A stretch of DNA of 64,000 nt from Streptomyces sp. NBC_00289 (GTDB lineage Bacteria > Actinomycetota > Actinomycetes > Streptomycetales > Streptomycetaceae), in contig NZ_CP108046.1 of NCBI RefSeq assembly GCF_041435115.1, forward strand, positions 6,572,001-6,636,000, written 5' to 3'. Shown here piece by piece: positions 45,248 to 53,187 of this stretch. The position numbers and the translations under genes were made by a program. How positions within the stretch are numbered: position 1 is the stretch's first letter; every line of letters starts with the position of its first letter. Below the pieces are notes generated by a model that was not told the DNA's origin, did not search any database, and was given only the letters and a program-made list of their open reading frames with translations.

Positions 45248-45333
45248 CCCTTCCCCGCACCCCCGGTCGGCGTGACCGCCTTCGCGCCAGGTCCCTACCC
45301 CCGCCATGTCTGCAGAAGGGAGGAAGCCCCGTC

Positions 45334-45540
45334 ATGTGCCCGCACTGCGAGGACTTCGCCCGCACCGTCCTGATGCTCGGTCAGCTCGCTCTCTACGGTG
45401 ACACCGCCGGAGCCGACGCCTACTTCATCGAGATCGTCGGTACGTCTCTGGCCGCGTCCCTGCCGGAGCCGCCGCCGGGGACGTTCCCGCCCGGCTACGA
45501 CCCCAGCGACGGCCCGCCCTACCCGGGTGAGGGGTTCTGA
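45334..45540 (+). CDS. Small Cys-containing AICE protein
   Basis: This 68-residue protein has MCPHCEDFARTVLML with a CPxC pair at the N-terminus and a Pro-rich, acidic tail. A strong ribosome site, GGGAGGAAG, and the TGATGG overlap with the next gene support it. Function unknown; it is part of the transfer/spread operon. Confidence 0.65.
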   Translation: MCPHCEDFARTVLMLGQLALYGDTAGADAYFIEIVGTSLAASLPEPPPGTFPPGYDPSDGPPYPGEGF

Positions 45541-46229
45541 TGGCCCGCCCCGCCCTGCGCGTGGACGCGGTGTTGGTCCAGGCCGTCATTGCCGGGGCCC
45601 TGTCCTTCGCCCACCTCCACGATCTGGCCGCCGCTGCCGGACAGGACGGCTGGAAAGCCTGGGCCTACCCCGTGTCCGTGGATCTGCTCCTGGTCGCCTC
45701 CTGGCGGCGGCTGCGGAGCGATGGCCCGTCCCGGCTGGCCTGGTGCTGGTTCCTGATTGCCTTGGTGGCCTCGCTCGGCGCCAACGTCGCCACCGCCGGA
45801 CTCCTCGACCTCCACCACGTCCCGGCCTGGCTGAGCATCCTCGTCGCCGCCTGGCCCGCGCTGGCCTTCATGGGCGGCACTCTCCTCGCCCACTCCACCA
45901 CCGACCACCCGGCGGCAGAAGTGCCTGCCACCACCGCCGCACCCGTACCGGTCACCGCGCATGAGCCGGAAGCCATCCCGGATGCGCTGACCGAGGCCGG
46001 AGACCTCGCCGCGCTCCCGGCCGCCGAACCTGTCACGACGCCACAACCCGCCCCGGCTACACCCGCTACTCCTGTTCCGCCGGTCCCGGCCGCGCTGGTC
46101 GATCACGCCCGCAAGGTCGCCGCCGACCACCAGACCCGTACCGGGAGCCGGATCGACGCCGACACCCTGCGCGCCCGCCTCGGCGTCCCGCCGCAGCTGG
46201 CCGACGCCATCGCCGCCCAGCTCGCCTGA
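45540..46229 (+). CDS. DUF2637 membrane protein (spread protein)
   Basis: This 229-residue protein has four TM helices in the first 125 residues (VDAVLVQAVIAGALSF, WAYPVSVDLLLVA, WFLIALVASLGANVATAGLL, WLSILVAAWPALAFMGG), the DUF2637 domain of Streptomyces plasmid spread proteins. A Pro/Ala/Thr linker leads to a C-terminal helical region with a helix-turn-helix-like end (IDADTLRARLGVPPQLADAI). Spd proteins enable intramycelial plasmid spread. Confidence 0.82.
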   Translation: MARPALRVDAVLVQAVIAGALSFAHLHDLAAAAGQDGWKAWAYPVSVDLLLVASWRRLRSDGPSRLAWCWFLIALVASLGANVATAGLLDLHHVPAWLSILVAAWPALAFMGGTLLAHSTTDHPAAEVPATTAAPVPVTAHEPEAIPDALTEAGDLAALPAAEPVTTPQPAPATPATPVPPVPAALVDHARKVAADHQTRTGSRIDADTLRARLGVPPQLADAIAAQLA

Positions 46230-46250
46230 AACCGGAAGGAAGCAAGACCC

Positions 46251-46445
46251 ATGACACGTGACCCCGCTGACCTGACCGTCTCCGACTACCTCGACGGTGC
46301 CCGCGAAATGGTCGCTGCCGACCGGCCCTACCTCGCGTATCTGCTCGCCGAGGAAGCCGCCCAGCGCACCGCCGACCCGGCCACCGCCGCCGGCATTCGC
46401 GCCAGCTTCCCCGACCCGGTGACCACCCGAACGGAGCGCGACTGA
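46251..46445 (+). CDS. Small AICE protein
   Basis: This 64-residue acidic helical protein (LTVSDYLDGAREMVAADRPYLAYLLAEEAAQ) has a GGAAGGAAG ribosome site. It fits tightly in the spread operon (21 bp after and 1 bp before its neighbours). No known domain. Confidence 0.6.
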   Translation: MTRDPADLTVSDYLDGAREMVAADRPYLAYLLAEEAAQRTADPATAAGIRASFPDPVTTRTERD

Positions 46446-46446
46446 C

Positions 46447-46638
46447 ATGCCTGCCCGCGACCACTTCCACTCCGTCATGCGGATCGGCCCGGTACAGATC
46501 GGCACCCACCGCGACCGCCACGGCCACACCAAGCACGCCGCCGTGTGCACCAACGACCGCTGCGGCTGGTCGGCCGACTACACCAGCCAGAGCGCCGCTC
46601 AGCTCGCCGCCCGCACCCACCGCTGCCGCGTCCGCTAG
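46447..46638 (+). CDS. Mobile element transfer protein
   Basis: This 63-residue protein is His/Cys-rich: GTHRDRHGHTKHAAVCTNDRCGWSADYTS and a final THRC give a probable zinc-binding CxxxxC/HxxxC arrangement. This short protein recurs in AICE and plasmid transfer operons. It begins 1 bp after the preceding stop. Confidence 0.7.
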   Translation: MPARDHFHSVMRIGPVQIGTHRDRHGHTKHAAVCTNDRCGWSADYTSQSAAQLAARTHRCRVR

Positions 46639-46649
46639 GAGACACCGCC

Positions 46650-46805
46650 ATGCAGGTCCCGCTCTGGTTCGCCCTCGCCGTCGTCGGCTACCTCGGCTGC
46701 AAGCTCATCCGCCCGCCGCTCTGGCTGGTCCTGGTCCTGCTCCTGGGCGGCTACCTCATCGCCGACAGCCTCCTCGCCCCGGTCATCGACACCGCCGTCA
46801 AGTAA
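46650..46805 (+). CDS. Small membrane spread protein
   Basis: This 51-residue protein has two TM helices (VPLWFALAVVGYLGCKLI and PLWLVLVLLLGGYLIADSLL). AGGAGA lies 8 bp upstream. It resembles the short SpdB-like hydrophobic proteins found at this position in pSAM2-like elements. Confidence 0.65.
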   Translation: MQVPLWFALAVVGYLGCKLIRPPLWLVLVLLLGGYLIADSLLAPVIDTAVK

Positions 46806-46828
46806 CCGCCTGTGAAGGGAGATCCGCC

Positions 46829-47137
46829 ATGCTCCGCCCGAAGATCCCCGCCAACCCGACGCCGACCGGCGCCGTCGTCCCGCTGCCGACTACACCGACC
46901 GCCGTCGACCACCACCAGCCGACCGCCGCCCCGATGGAAGTGCCGGCGTCTTCCCGGCCCACCGTGCAGCTCACCCCGGGCTCGGTGCTCGCCCTGGTCG
47001 GTGGCGGCACGGCTGTGGTCCTGGTCGTCGGCACTGTCCTGGTCTCCATGCTCCTGGCGGTCGCCGTCACCGCCGCCTCGATCGCCGTCTGCGCCCTGGT
47101 CATCCGCTCGCTCATCACCTCCCAGCACCGCCGCTGA
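46829..47137 (+). CDS. SpdD-like spread protein
   Basis: This 102-residue protein has a Pro/Thr-rich N-terminus and a C-terminal pair of hydrophobic helices (VLALVGGGTAVVLVVGTVLVSMLLAV and AASIAVCALVI), the SpdD-like pattern. GAAGGGAG precedes the ATG. It is the last spread gene before the repeat at 47154. Confidence 0.7.
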   Translation: MLRPKIPANPTPTGAVVPLPTTPTAVDHHQPTAAPMEVPASSRPTVQLTPGSVLALVGGGTAVVLVVGTVLVSMLLAVAVTAASIAVCALVIRSLITSQHRR

Positions 47138-47153
47138 ACGGCCCCGGGGCGAC

Positions 47154-47177
47154 GCACAAGCCGCCAAGCACGCCGCC
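47154..47177 (+). repeat. 24-bp direct repeat, copy A
   Basis: Identical over 24 bp to 47799-47822 and begins GCACAAGCCGCCAAGC. The similarity extends imperfectly past the repeat up to the ribosome site of the next gene, so each copy acts as a leader: A before the GGDEF gene, B before the small zinc-protein/Rep genes. Confidence 0.75.
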
Positions 47178-47230
47178 GCTCCCGGGACCGCTCGCGTCAG
47201 CCAACCGCCATCGCCAAAGGGAGAAACGCC

Positions 47231-47782
47231 ATGGATCCGCAGACAGCCGCGAGCATCGTGCCGTTACTGGGCTGGGCCGTGCACGGCGGCATCCTCGCCC
47301 GCCGCCTCGCCACCGCCCGCCGCGACCCGCTCACCGGCCTGCACACCCGCGCCGGATGGACCGCCCGCGCCGAACGCCTCATCCGCCGGCACCCCACCGC
47401 CGCCGTCCTCCTGGTCGACCTCGACCACTTCAAAACCCTGAACGACACCCACGGGCACGCCGCCGGAGACGCCGCCCTCGTCGCCACCGCCGACCGGCTG
47501 CGCACCTGGTGCGGACACAACGGCACCGCCGGACGCCTGGGCGGGGATGAGTTCGTGGCCGTGCTCCGGGACCTGGCCGCCGCCGATCTCGAGGCGCTCA
47601 CCGATTCGCTGCACCGGCCGCTGTCCTACGACGGACTCGCTCTGCCGCTGGCCGCCTCGGTCGGGGCCTGCCTGCTCGCCGATCTGCCGGCGCCTTGCCT
47701 GGCGGATGCGCTCGCCGCCGCCGACGCCGCCATGTATGCGGCGAAAGGCCGTGGCCGCCGGGGCTCCCGCACCGCTCTTTGA
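47231..47782 (+). CDS. GGDEF-domain protein (putative diguanylate cyclase)
   Basis: This 183-residue protein has a short hydrophobic N-terminus (IVPLLGWAVHGGILA) followed by a single GGDEF domain: DPLTGLHTRAGW, metal-binding LLVDLDHFKTLNDTHGHAAGD, intact active site GGDEF (104-108), and DAAMYAAKGRGR at the end. The RxxD inhibitory site is absent, so the enzyme would not be product-inhibited that way. It sits between spread and replication genes. Raising c-di-GMP would act on BldD and delay host sporulation; this is inference. Confidence 0.85.
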   Translation: MDPQTAASIVPLLGWAVHGGILARRLATARRDPLTGLHTRAGWTARAERLIRRHPTAAVLLVDLDHFKTLNDTHGHAAGDAALVATADRLRTWCGHNGTAGRLGGDEFVAVLRDLAAADLEALTDSLHRPLSYDGLALPLAASVGACLLADLPAPCLADALAAADAAMYAAKGRGRRGSRTAL

Positions 47783-47798
47783 CCGGACACCGGGTGGC

Positions 47799-47822
47799 GC
47801 ACAAGCCGCCAAGCACGCCGCC
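47799..47822 (+). repeat. 24-bp direct repeat, copy B
   Basis: Second perfect copy of the element at 47154-47177, here 45 bp before the small zinc-protein gene. Confidence 0.75.
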
Positions 47823-47866
47823 ACCCGGGCCGTTCCCTCCAACCGCAATCGAAAGGAACCACCATC

Positions 47867-48055
47867 ATGGCCCACCACACCCCGCCCCCGCCGAGGATCT
47901 GCCCGGCCTGCGACGGCTTCGCCTGCGTCGCCATCACCCTCGGCGGCCGTAACGCCAGCGGCCACCTGCACACCATCACCGCGCACTGCCCCGCCTGCCA
48001 CGGCACCGGCACCACCAACCGCCCCACCCGCACCCGGGAGGGCGCCCGTGCCTGA
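47867..48055 (+). CDS. Small zinc-ribbon-like protein
   Basis: This 62-residue protein has two CxxC pairs (CPAC at about 13-16 and 46-49) and several His, consistent with a zinc ribbon like that of DnaJ-type or small AICE proteins. GAAAGGAACC precedes it. Its end overlaps the replication initiator start by 8 bp, so translation is linked. Confidence 0.7.
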   Translation: MAHHTPPPPRICPACDGFACVAITLGGRNASGHLHTITAHCPACHGTGTTNRPTRTREGARA

Positions 48056-49418
48056 CCAGCTGCTCGACCCGGTCACCCTCGGCGACCTGCTGAGGGTGGC
48101 CTCGGCCGACGACTACGACCGCTGGCACGAACAGATCCGCCGCACCGGCGGCTGCTCCGACCCCATCCACCTCACCGGCTGGACCCTCACCAAGGACAAG
48201 ACAACCGGCGAGACCCTGCACCACTACTCCACCGACAGCGAGCCGGGCGGACGCCTCCGCCTCGCCTGCGGCAACCGGCGGGCCTCACGCTGCCTCTCCT
48301 GCGCCTGGACGTACGCGGGCGACACCTACCACCTCATCCGCGCCGGCCTCGCCGGAGACGACCGCCGCGACATCCCCTCCACCGTCCGCGACCACCCCCG
48401 CGTCTTCGCCACCCTCACCGCCCCCTCCTTCGGCCCCGTCCACAACCGCCCCGACCGTGGCATCTGCCGTTGCGGCACCCGCCACGCCACCGACGATCCC
48501 GGCCTCGGCACCGCCCTCGACCCGGCCACCTACGACTACGCGGGCGCCATCCTGTTCAACAACCACGCGGGCAACCTGTGGCAGCGCTTCACCAACCGCC
48601 TCCGCCGGGAAATCGCCGCCCGCGCCGGCATCTCCCAACGCGAGTTGAAGGAGCGCGCCCGGCTCTCCTACGGCAAGGTCGCCGAGTTCCAAAAACGCGG
48701 CGCCCTCCACTTCCACGCCGTCATCCGCCTCGACGGGCCCGACGGCCCGGACACGCCGCCCCCTGCCTGGGCCACCGTCCAGCTGCTTACCGACGCCATT
48801 CAGGCCGCCGCCGCCCACTCCTACACCTCGGTGTCGGTCCCGGCCGCCGCCGACCAACCTGCCCGTACCTTCCGCTGGGGCACCCAGCTAGACGTCCGGC
48901 CCATCAAGGCATTCGGGGACGGCTCCGACATCACCGAACAGGCCGTCGCCTCCTACGTCGCCAAGTACGCCACCAAAGCCGCCGAGAACACCGGCACCCT
49001 CGACCGCCGCATCGGCGAACTCTGCGAACTCGACCGCCACCAGGTCCCCGACCACACGCGCCGCCTGATCGAAGCCTGCAAGCAGCTCGATCCGCTCTAC
49101 CCCGACCGGCGCCTGTGGGCCTGGGCGCACATGCTCGGCTTCCGCGGTCACTTCTCCTCCAAGTCCCGCCGCTACTCCACCACCCTCGGCGAACTCCGCC
49201 AGGCCCGCGCTGACTACCGCGCCGCCCAGGAACACGCCGCCCTCGGCCTGGACGACGTCGAGCCGGACACCGTTCTCGTCCTCGCCGACTGGCAGTACGC
49301 CGGCCACGGCCATACCCCCGGCGAATCCGCCCTCGCCGCCACCATCGCCCGCGCCCTCCAGCACAACCGCGAAACCGCCCGCGAAGCCTTGACAGAGCTG
49401 GAAGGAGCCATGCCGTGA
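48048..49418 (+). CDS. RepSA-like HUH replication initiator
   Basis: This 456-residue protein is of the actinobacterial rolling-circle replication initiator family. A Cys-rich region comes first (RLACGNRRASRCLSC, then CRCGTRHA), then the metal-binding HUH motif LHFHAVI (H221, H223) and the catalytic Tyr region SYVAKYATK (Y303 or Y307). GTG 48048 with GGGAGGGCG overlaps the small zinc-protein gene. It nicks the element's double-strand origin after excision to make the transferable plasmid form. The origin itself was not located. Confidence 0.87.
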   Translation: MPDQLLDPVTLGDLLRVASADDYDRWHEQIRRTGGCSDPIHLTGWTLTKDKTTGETLHHYSTDSEPGGRLRLACGNRRASRCLSCAWTYAGDTYHLIRAGLAGDDRRDIPSTVRDHPRVFATLTAPSFGPVHNRPDRGICRCGTRHATDDPGLGTALDPATYDYAGAILFNNHAGNLWQRFTNRLRREIAARAGISQRELKERARLSYGKVAEFQKRGALHFHAVIRLDGPDGPDTPPPAWATVQLLTDAIQAAAAHSYTSVSVPAAADQPARTFRWGTQLDVRPIKAFGDGSDITEQAVASYVAKYATKAAENTGTLDRRIGELCELDRHQVPDHTRRLIEACKQLDPLYPDRRLWAWAHMLGFRGHFSSKSRRYSTTLGELRQARADYRAAQEHAALGLDDVEPDTVLVLADWQYAGHGHTPGESALAATIARALQHNRETAREALTELEGAMP

Positions 49419-49618
49419 CGACGCCCGTTGTCAGGTCGCGAGACGAAAAGCTCACCCTTGCCGAAGTCTGCACGGAGCTGAAGATTTCCCGGTCCACCTT
49501 CTACGACTGGCGGGCGAAGCGACGTGCCCCGCGCTGCATCAAGCTCCCGAACGGCGACCTGAGGATCCGGCGGAGCGATCTCGACCACTGGCTCGACGAC
49601 CGTGAGGACGCCGCCTGA
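49415..49618 (+). CDS. xis: Excisionase (Xis)
   Basis: This 67-residue winged helix-turn-helix protein of the MerR-like/AlpA type (LTLAEVCTELKISRSTFYDWRAKRRAPRC, RIRRSDLDHWL) is the usual Xis of pSAM2-like elements. It overlaps rep upstream (GTGA) and int downstream by 1 bp, so rep-xis-int are co-translated. Confidence 0.88.
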   Translation: MTTPVVRSRDEKLTLAEVCTELKISRSTFYDWRAKRRAPRCIKLPNGDLRIRRSDLDHWLDDREDAA

Positions 49619-51015
49619 TGGAGACCACGTACGACGTCAAGATCTACAAGATCCTCACGTACAAGGGCGCCCGGAAGACCACGCACACAGTGCGCTGGGT
49701 GGTTGCTGGCAAGCGCTGGCGTGAGCCCTTCCGCACCGCTGCGCTGGCCGAGGGATTCCGCTCCGAACTCATACAGGCGACGGGCAAGGGGGAGGCGTTC
49801 GTCGTTGCCACCGGCCTGCCGGTCTCTCATCGCTCCAAGTCGGCCGCCACGAGCTGGTACAAGTTCGCCGTTGAGTACATGGACTTCCGCTGGCCTCAAC
49901 TCGGCGCGAACAGCCGCAAGAACACCGCGAAGGCCCTCACGGCGACCACCATCGCACTGCTGCGTGTCCAGCCCACTCAGTTCGACCCTGTCGCCGTGCG
50001 GACCGCGGTGCGTGAATGGGCGTTCAACGCCAACCGGCGAGCAGAAGCGCCCCGGGACGTGGTGACCATTCTCAGGTGGGTCGAACGGAACTCCCTTCCA
50101 GTCTCGGCCTGGGAGGACCCGGAGAAGGCCGACGAGATCCTGCGAGCCATCGACACGCGCCTCGACGGCAAGCAGGCGGCTGCCTGGTCCAGGAAGCGCC
50201 ACCGCCGGATCCTCAACGTCGTCATGAAGCACGCGATCCGCCGGCGCGTCCTGCGGACCAACCCCCTGCCCAAGGGGAAGGAGTCGACGGCTGTCACCAA
50301 GACCAGTAACGCCGTGGACAAGCGGTCCTTGATGAACGCGGATCAGGCGGCCGCACTCCTCGACTGGATCCGGCGCCGGCCCCGTGGAGGGAAGCGACTG
50401 CACGCGTTCTTCGCCACGCTGTACTACTGCGGTCTGCGCCCGGAGGAAGCCGTAGCCATGCGAGTGGAAGACGTGACGCTTCCCGGCTCTGAGGACGGGG
50501 ATCAGTGGTGCGAGCTGCTGATCCACACGGCGACCCCGGAGGTCGGCAAGCAGTGGACCGACACCGGCGAGATCCACGAGACGCGCGACCTGAAGGGCCG
50601 CGCCGAGGGCGAGACGCGCACCGCGCCGGGACATCCCGCTCTGACGCGAATTCTGCGGCAGCACATCGAGGACGAACAGCTCAAGCCGGGGGAACTCCTG
50701 TTCCAGGGTGAAACGGGCGGCATCCTCGCGGGTTCGGTCATCCGCCGGGCCTGGCGCAGTGCGCGCAAGGCCGTCCTGCCCCCGCACGTCTTCGAGTCGC
50801 CCACGGGCAAGCGGGTGTACGACAACCGGCACACGCGCCTCACGAAGTGGCTCAACGACGGGATCCCGCCCGCCCAGGTCGCAGAGTGGGCCGGGAACAG
50901 CGTCCCTGTGCTGCTGGCCACCTACGCCCGATGCGTCGAGGGGCAGCTCCCCGACCTGAAGAAGCGGCTCGAAGCCGCCGGAGATCTTCCAGAGGGTCCT
51001 GACCCTCTCGGCTGA
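49618..51015 (+). CDS. int: Tyrosine recombinase integrase
   Basis: This 465-residue protein has an N-terminal AP2-like arm-binding region (about 1-60), a core-binding SAM-like domain (about 80-220) and a catalytic domain. Catalytic residues: R274 in GLRPEEAV, R404-H405 in YDNRHTR (Tyr replaces the first His of HxxRH, as in many AICE integrases), Asn in GNSV in place of the third His, and nucleophile Y436 in LLATYARCV. It acts on the adjacent 47-bp core in tRNA-Arg. Confidence 0.92.
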   Translation: METTYDVKIYKILTYKGARKTTHTVRWVVAGKRWREPFRTAALAEGFRSELIQATGKGEAFVVATGLPVSHRSKSAATSWYKFAVEYMDFRWPQLGANSRKNTAKALTATTIALLRVQPTQFDPVAVRTAVREWAFNANRRAEAPRDVVTILRWVERNSLPVSAWEDPEKADEILRAIDTRLDGKQAAAWSRKRHRRILNVVMKHAIRRRVLRTNPLPKGKESTAVTKTSNAVDKRSLMNADQAAALLDWIRRRPRGGKRLHAFFATLYYCGLRPEEAVAMRVEDVTLPGSEDGDQWCELLIHTATPEVGKQWTDTGEIHETRDLKGRAEGETRTAPGHPALTRILRQHIEDEQLKPGELLFQGETGGILAGSVIRRAWRSARKAVLPPHVFESPTGKRVYDNRHTRLTKWLNDGIPPAQVAEWAGNSVPVLLATYARCVEGQLPDLKKRLEAAGDLPEGPDPLG

Positions 51016-51019
51016 GAAC

Positions 51020-51040
51020 TTCGACACGTATTCGACACAG
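51020..51040 (+). repeat. Right copy of putative integrase arm site
   Basis: A 21-bp sequence beginning TTCGACACG, itself containing two TTCGACAC units 11 bp apart. Matches 39102-39122 at 18 of 21 bases. Confidence 0.5.
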
Positions 51041-51070
51041 CCACCCGCGAAAACCCGGTGACAGCCGGAC

Positions 51071-51114
51071 AGCCCCGGAGCCCACCCTTGATCATCGAGG
51101 GGGCGCCCGGGGCT
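51071..51114 (+). terminator. Terminator of the integrase gene
   Basis: AGCCCCGG (51071-51078) pairs with CCGGGGCT (51107-51114) 56 bp after the int stop, with an additional inner stem around GATGATC-like bases. Confidence 0.55.
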
Positions 51115-51147
51115 TCGTCGTGCCGAGCGATACACGCTCTGAACAGC

Positions 51148-51173
51148 AAAAACGCCCTCCCAAAGGGAGGGCG
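51148..51173 (-). terminator. Element-borne terminator of tRNA-Arg
   Basis: Minus strand: a 9-bp stem (51173-51165 with 51161-51153) and loop, then TTTTT. It duplicates the chromosomal hairpin at 38952-38977, so the reconstituted tRNA gene keeps a rho-independent terminator after integration. Confidence 0.85.
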
Positions 51174-51180
51174 GAGACTT

Positions 51181-51227
51181 GCGCCCCCGGCAGGACTCGA
51201 ACCTGCGGCCAAGCGCTTAGAAGGCGC
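51181..51227. repeat. attR, 47-bp core within tRNA-Arg
   Basis: Perfect match to 38985-39031. It supplies the anticodon stem through 3' end of the functional tRNA. Confidence 0.95.
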
Positions 51228-51254
51228 CTGCTCTATCCACTGAGCTACGGGGGC
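51182..51254 (-). tRNA. tRNA-Arg (anticodon UCU)
   Basis: This 73-nt cloverleaf lacks an encoded CCA. Acceptor stem GCCCCCG/CGGGGGC, D arm with GCTC-AGTGGAT-AGAG, anticodon stem GGCGC/GCGCT-type with loop CTTCTAA (anticodon TCT at 51221-51219), and T arm GCAGG-TTCGAGT-CCTGC. It serves AGA, a rare codon in this high-GC genome. Its 3' half comes from the integrated element. Confidence 0.97.
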
Positions 51255-51576
51255 CGGGTGTGGTGGCCTCTGTCGTGGGTGCCCGGGCGTGGGCCGTTCC
51301 GTGACGTTGCCGGGGACAAGGATAGGGCTCCCGCGCACTTGTCCCTGTTGCTTCGCCTCCGTGGCTTGATGTGGAGGTTCGGTGAAGCGGTCCTGATAAT
51401 CGCAGGCAGGTACGAATCGTGCACCGCTTTTGGCGCCACGCGCACCGGGTGTTGTGTACTCGTTATGCCTGGACTGTGCCCGCGTCCCAGTCATCCCTTC
51501 CGCCCGATGTGTCCTGTCGGCGCGCAGACATGCGCATATGCTTCAGAATTCCCCTAAAATTGGGCATTCTTCGCAT

Positions 51577-53184
51577 GTGGTGACCTTGGACGTACGGCCT
51601 CAGCTGCTCGACGCACTCTCCGCCCTGCGCGACCGTGTCGCCGCCGCGCGCTTCCCGCTGCCCCTGCCGGGAGCTCCACGCGCGCGTGCCAACCGCGACG
51701 AACTGCTTGCCCAGCTCGACGACTACCTGGTGCCCCGGTTGAGAGAGCCCGGAGCGCCGATGCTGGCCGTCGTGGGGGGATCCACGGGGGCCGGCAAGTC
51801 CACGCTCGTCAACTCCCTCGTGGGCCGCCGCGTCAGCGAGGCGGGCGTGCTGCGGCCGACGACACGGACCCCTGTCCTGGTGTGCCATCCGGAGGACCAT
51901 CACTGGTTCAGCGGGATGCGCGTACTGCCCGACCTCACACGCGTGTGGGTGCCCCAACAGGAGCCGGACGACGACCTGCTGCTGCCCGGTGGGGGCTCCG
52001 CGCGCGTACTGCGGGTGGAAACCGCCGAGACACTGCCGCCCGGCCTCGCTCTCCTCGACGCACCCGACGTCGACTCCCTGATCGCCGACAACCGGGTCCT
52101 CGCCGCGGAGCTCATCTGCGCGGCCGACATCTGGGTCATGGTCACGACGGCCGCCCGCTACGCCGACGCCGTGCCCTGGCATCTGCTGCGCACCGCCAAG
52201 GAGTACGACGTCGCCCTCGTCACCGTCCTGGACCGTGTACCCCACCAGGTCGTGTCCGAGGTCTCCCGGCAGTACGGCGCGCTGCTCACCAAGGCCGGAC
52301 TCGGCCACGTGCCCCGGTTCACCGTGCCCGAACTGCCCGAGTCCGCCTGGGGCGGCGGCCTCCTGCCGGCCACCGCCGTCGCCCCGCTGCGGACCTGGCT
52401 CGCCCATCAGGTGGAGGACGTCGCCGCCCGGCAGTACACCCTGTCCCGTACGGCCCACGGCGTCCTCGACTCGCTCAAGGCCAGGATGCCCGAGCTGGCC
52501 AGCGCGGCGGCGGCCCAGTACGCGGCCGCGCTGCGGCTGACCAACGCCGTCGAGGGGGCGTACGACAGCGAGTACGCGCGCGTACGCGGGCGCCTCCAGG
52601 CCGGGGCCGTGCTCGCCGGCGACGCCCTGAAGCGCTGGCGCGCGTTCCCGCTGGACTGCACCGCGGGCGAACTGCTCGACGCCCTCATGGAAAGCCTCGG
52701 CGCGCTCCTTCTGTGCGCCGTCACCGCCGCCGACGAGCGCGTCGAGGAGGCGTGGCGACGCGAACCGGCGGCAGACGCCCCGGAGCTCGACGAACCTGAT
52801 CCGTCCCCGGAGAGCGCCGAGCACCGTATCGGGATCGCCGTACGGCGTTGGCGGCGGGAGCTGGAGGAGTACGCCGAGGAGGAGGTGCTCGACCTCGAAC
52901 GGAGCGTGGCGCCCGACCCCGAGGTCGTCGCCGCGCTCGTCGCCACCGCGCTGCTGGGCGGCCGCAGGGCGCGGCCGGCCGGTGAGGGGCTCGCCGAGCG
53001 GATCGGCGCCCACGGGGCGCTGCGGCTGCGCGACCGCGCCGGACGGCTGCTCACCGACCACCTCGACCGGGTCATGCACTCGGAACGCGAACGCCGCCTC
53101 GCTCCCCTCGACGCGCTGGAGGTCCATCCGGAACCGCAGGCCGAGCTCATCGCCGCGCTGTCCGTACTGCAGAAGGAGAGGTGA
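51577..53184 (+). CDS. Dynamin-like/YfjP-type GTPase (1)
   Basis: The product is about 535 residues. The P-loop [17 protein letters not shown] lies near residue 65, switch region [10 protein letters not shown]3 DAPDVDS and long C-terminal helical region with [11 protein letters not shown]. The start is uncertain: the conserved sequence begins [20 protein letters not shown], and a -10-like TAAAAT (51555-51560) just upstream fits a near-leaderless start at GTG 51577; ATG 51538 is also possible. It is 3 bp from the next GTPase gene, so the pair is co-transcribed and the proteins probably interact, perhaps at the membrane. Confidence 0.8.
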   Translation: MVTLDVRPQLLDALSALRDRVAAARFPLPLPGAPRARANRDELLAQLDDYLVPRLREPGAPMLAVVGGSTGAGKSTLVNSLVGRRVSEAGVLRPTTRTPVLVCHPEDHHWFSGMRVLPDLTRVWVPQQEPDDDLLLPGGGSARVLRVETAETLPPGLALLDAPDVDSLIADNRVLAAELICAADIWVMVTTAARYADAVPWHLLRTAKEYDVALVTVLDRVPHQVVSEVSRQYGALLTKAGLGHVPRFTVPELPESAWGGGLLPATAVAPLRTWLAHQVEDVAARQYTLSRTAHGVLDSLKARMPELASAAAAQYAAALRLTNAVEGAYDSEYARVRGRLQAGAVLAGDALKRWRAFPLDCTAGELLDALMESLGALLLCAVTAADERVEEAWRREPAADAPELDEPDPSPESAEHRIGIAVRRWRRELEEYAEEEVLDLERSVAPDPEVVAALVATALLGGRRARPAGEGLAERIGAHGALRLRDRAGRLLTDHLDRVMHSERERRLAPLDALEVHPEPQAELIAALSVLQKER

Positions 53185-53187
53185 CCG

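Larger units (their letters stand above)
38985..51227 (+). mobile_element. pSAM2-type actinomycete integrative and conjugative element
   Basis: The 12.2 kb unit is bounded by a 47-bp direct repeat of a tRNA 3' half. Module order: low-GC cargo (39.1-41.8 kb), structured non-coding DNA (41.8-42.1), Pif-like NUDIX and KorSA-like GntR (42.1-43.4), conjugation and spread genes (43.5-47.1), GGDEF and small zinc protein (47.2-48.1), HUH replication initiator, Xis and Int (48.0-51.0). All modules needed for excision, rolling-circle replication and double-stranded-DNA conjugation appear intact, so it may be active. No Pra-like activator was recognised; the SCO3933-family protein at 43536 may take that role. 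Confidence 0.93.

Noticed and set aside
49618..51015. Integrase considered inactive because two catalytic His are replaced
   Set aside because: Tyr for the first His and Asn for the third are usual in this AICE integrase group; both Arg and the nucleophilic Tyr are present.
51058..51243. Open frame over the tRNA at attR
   Set aside because: Same tRNA-reading artefact (PPAGLEPAAKRLEGA) and it crosses the terminator and att core.
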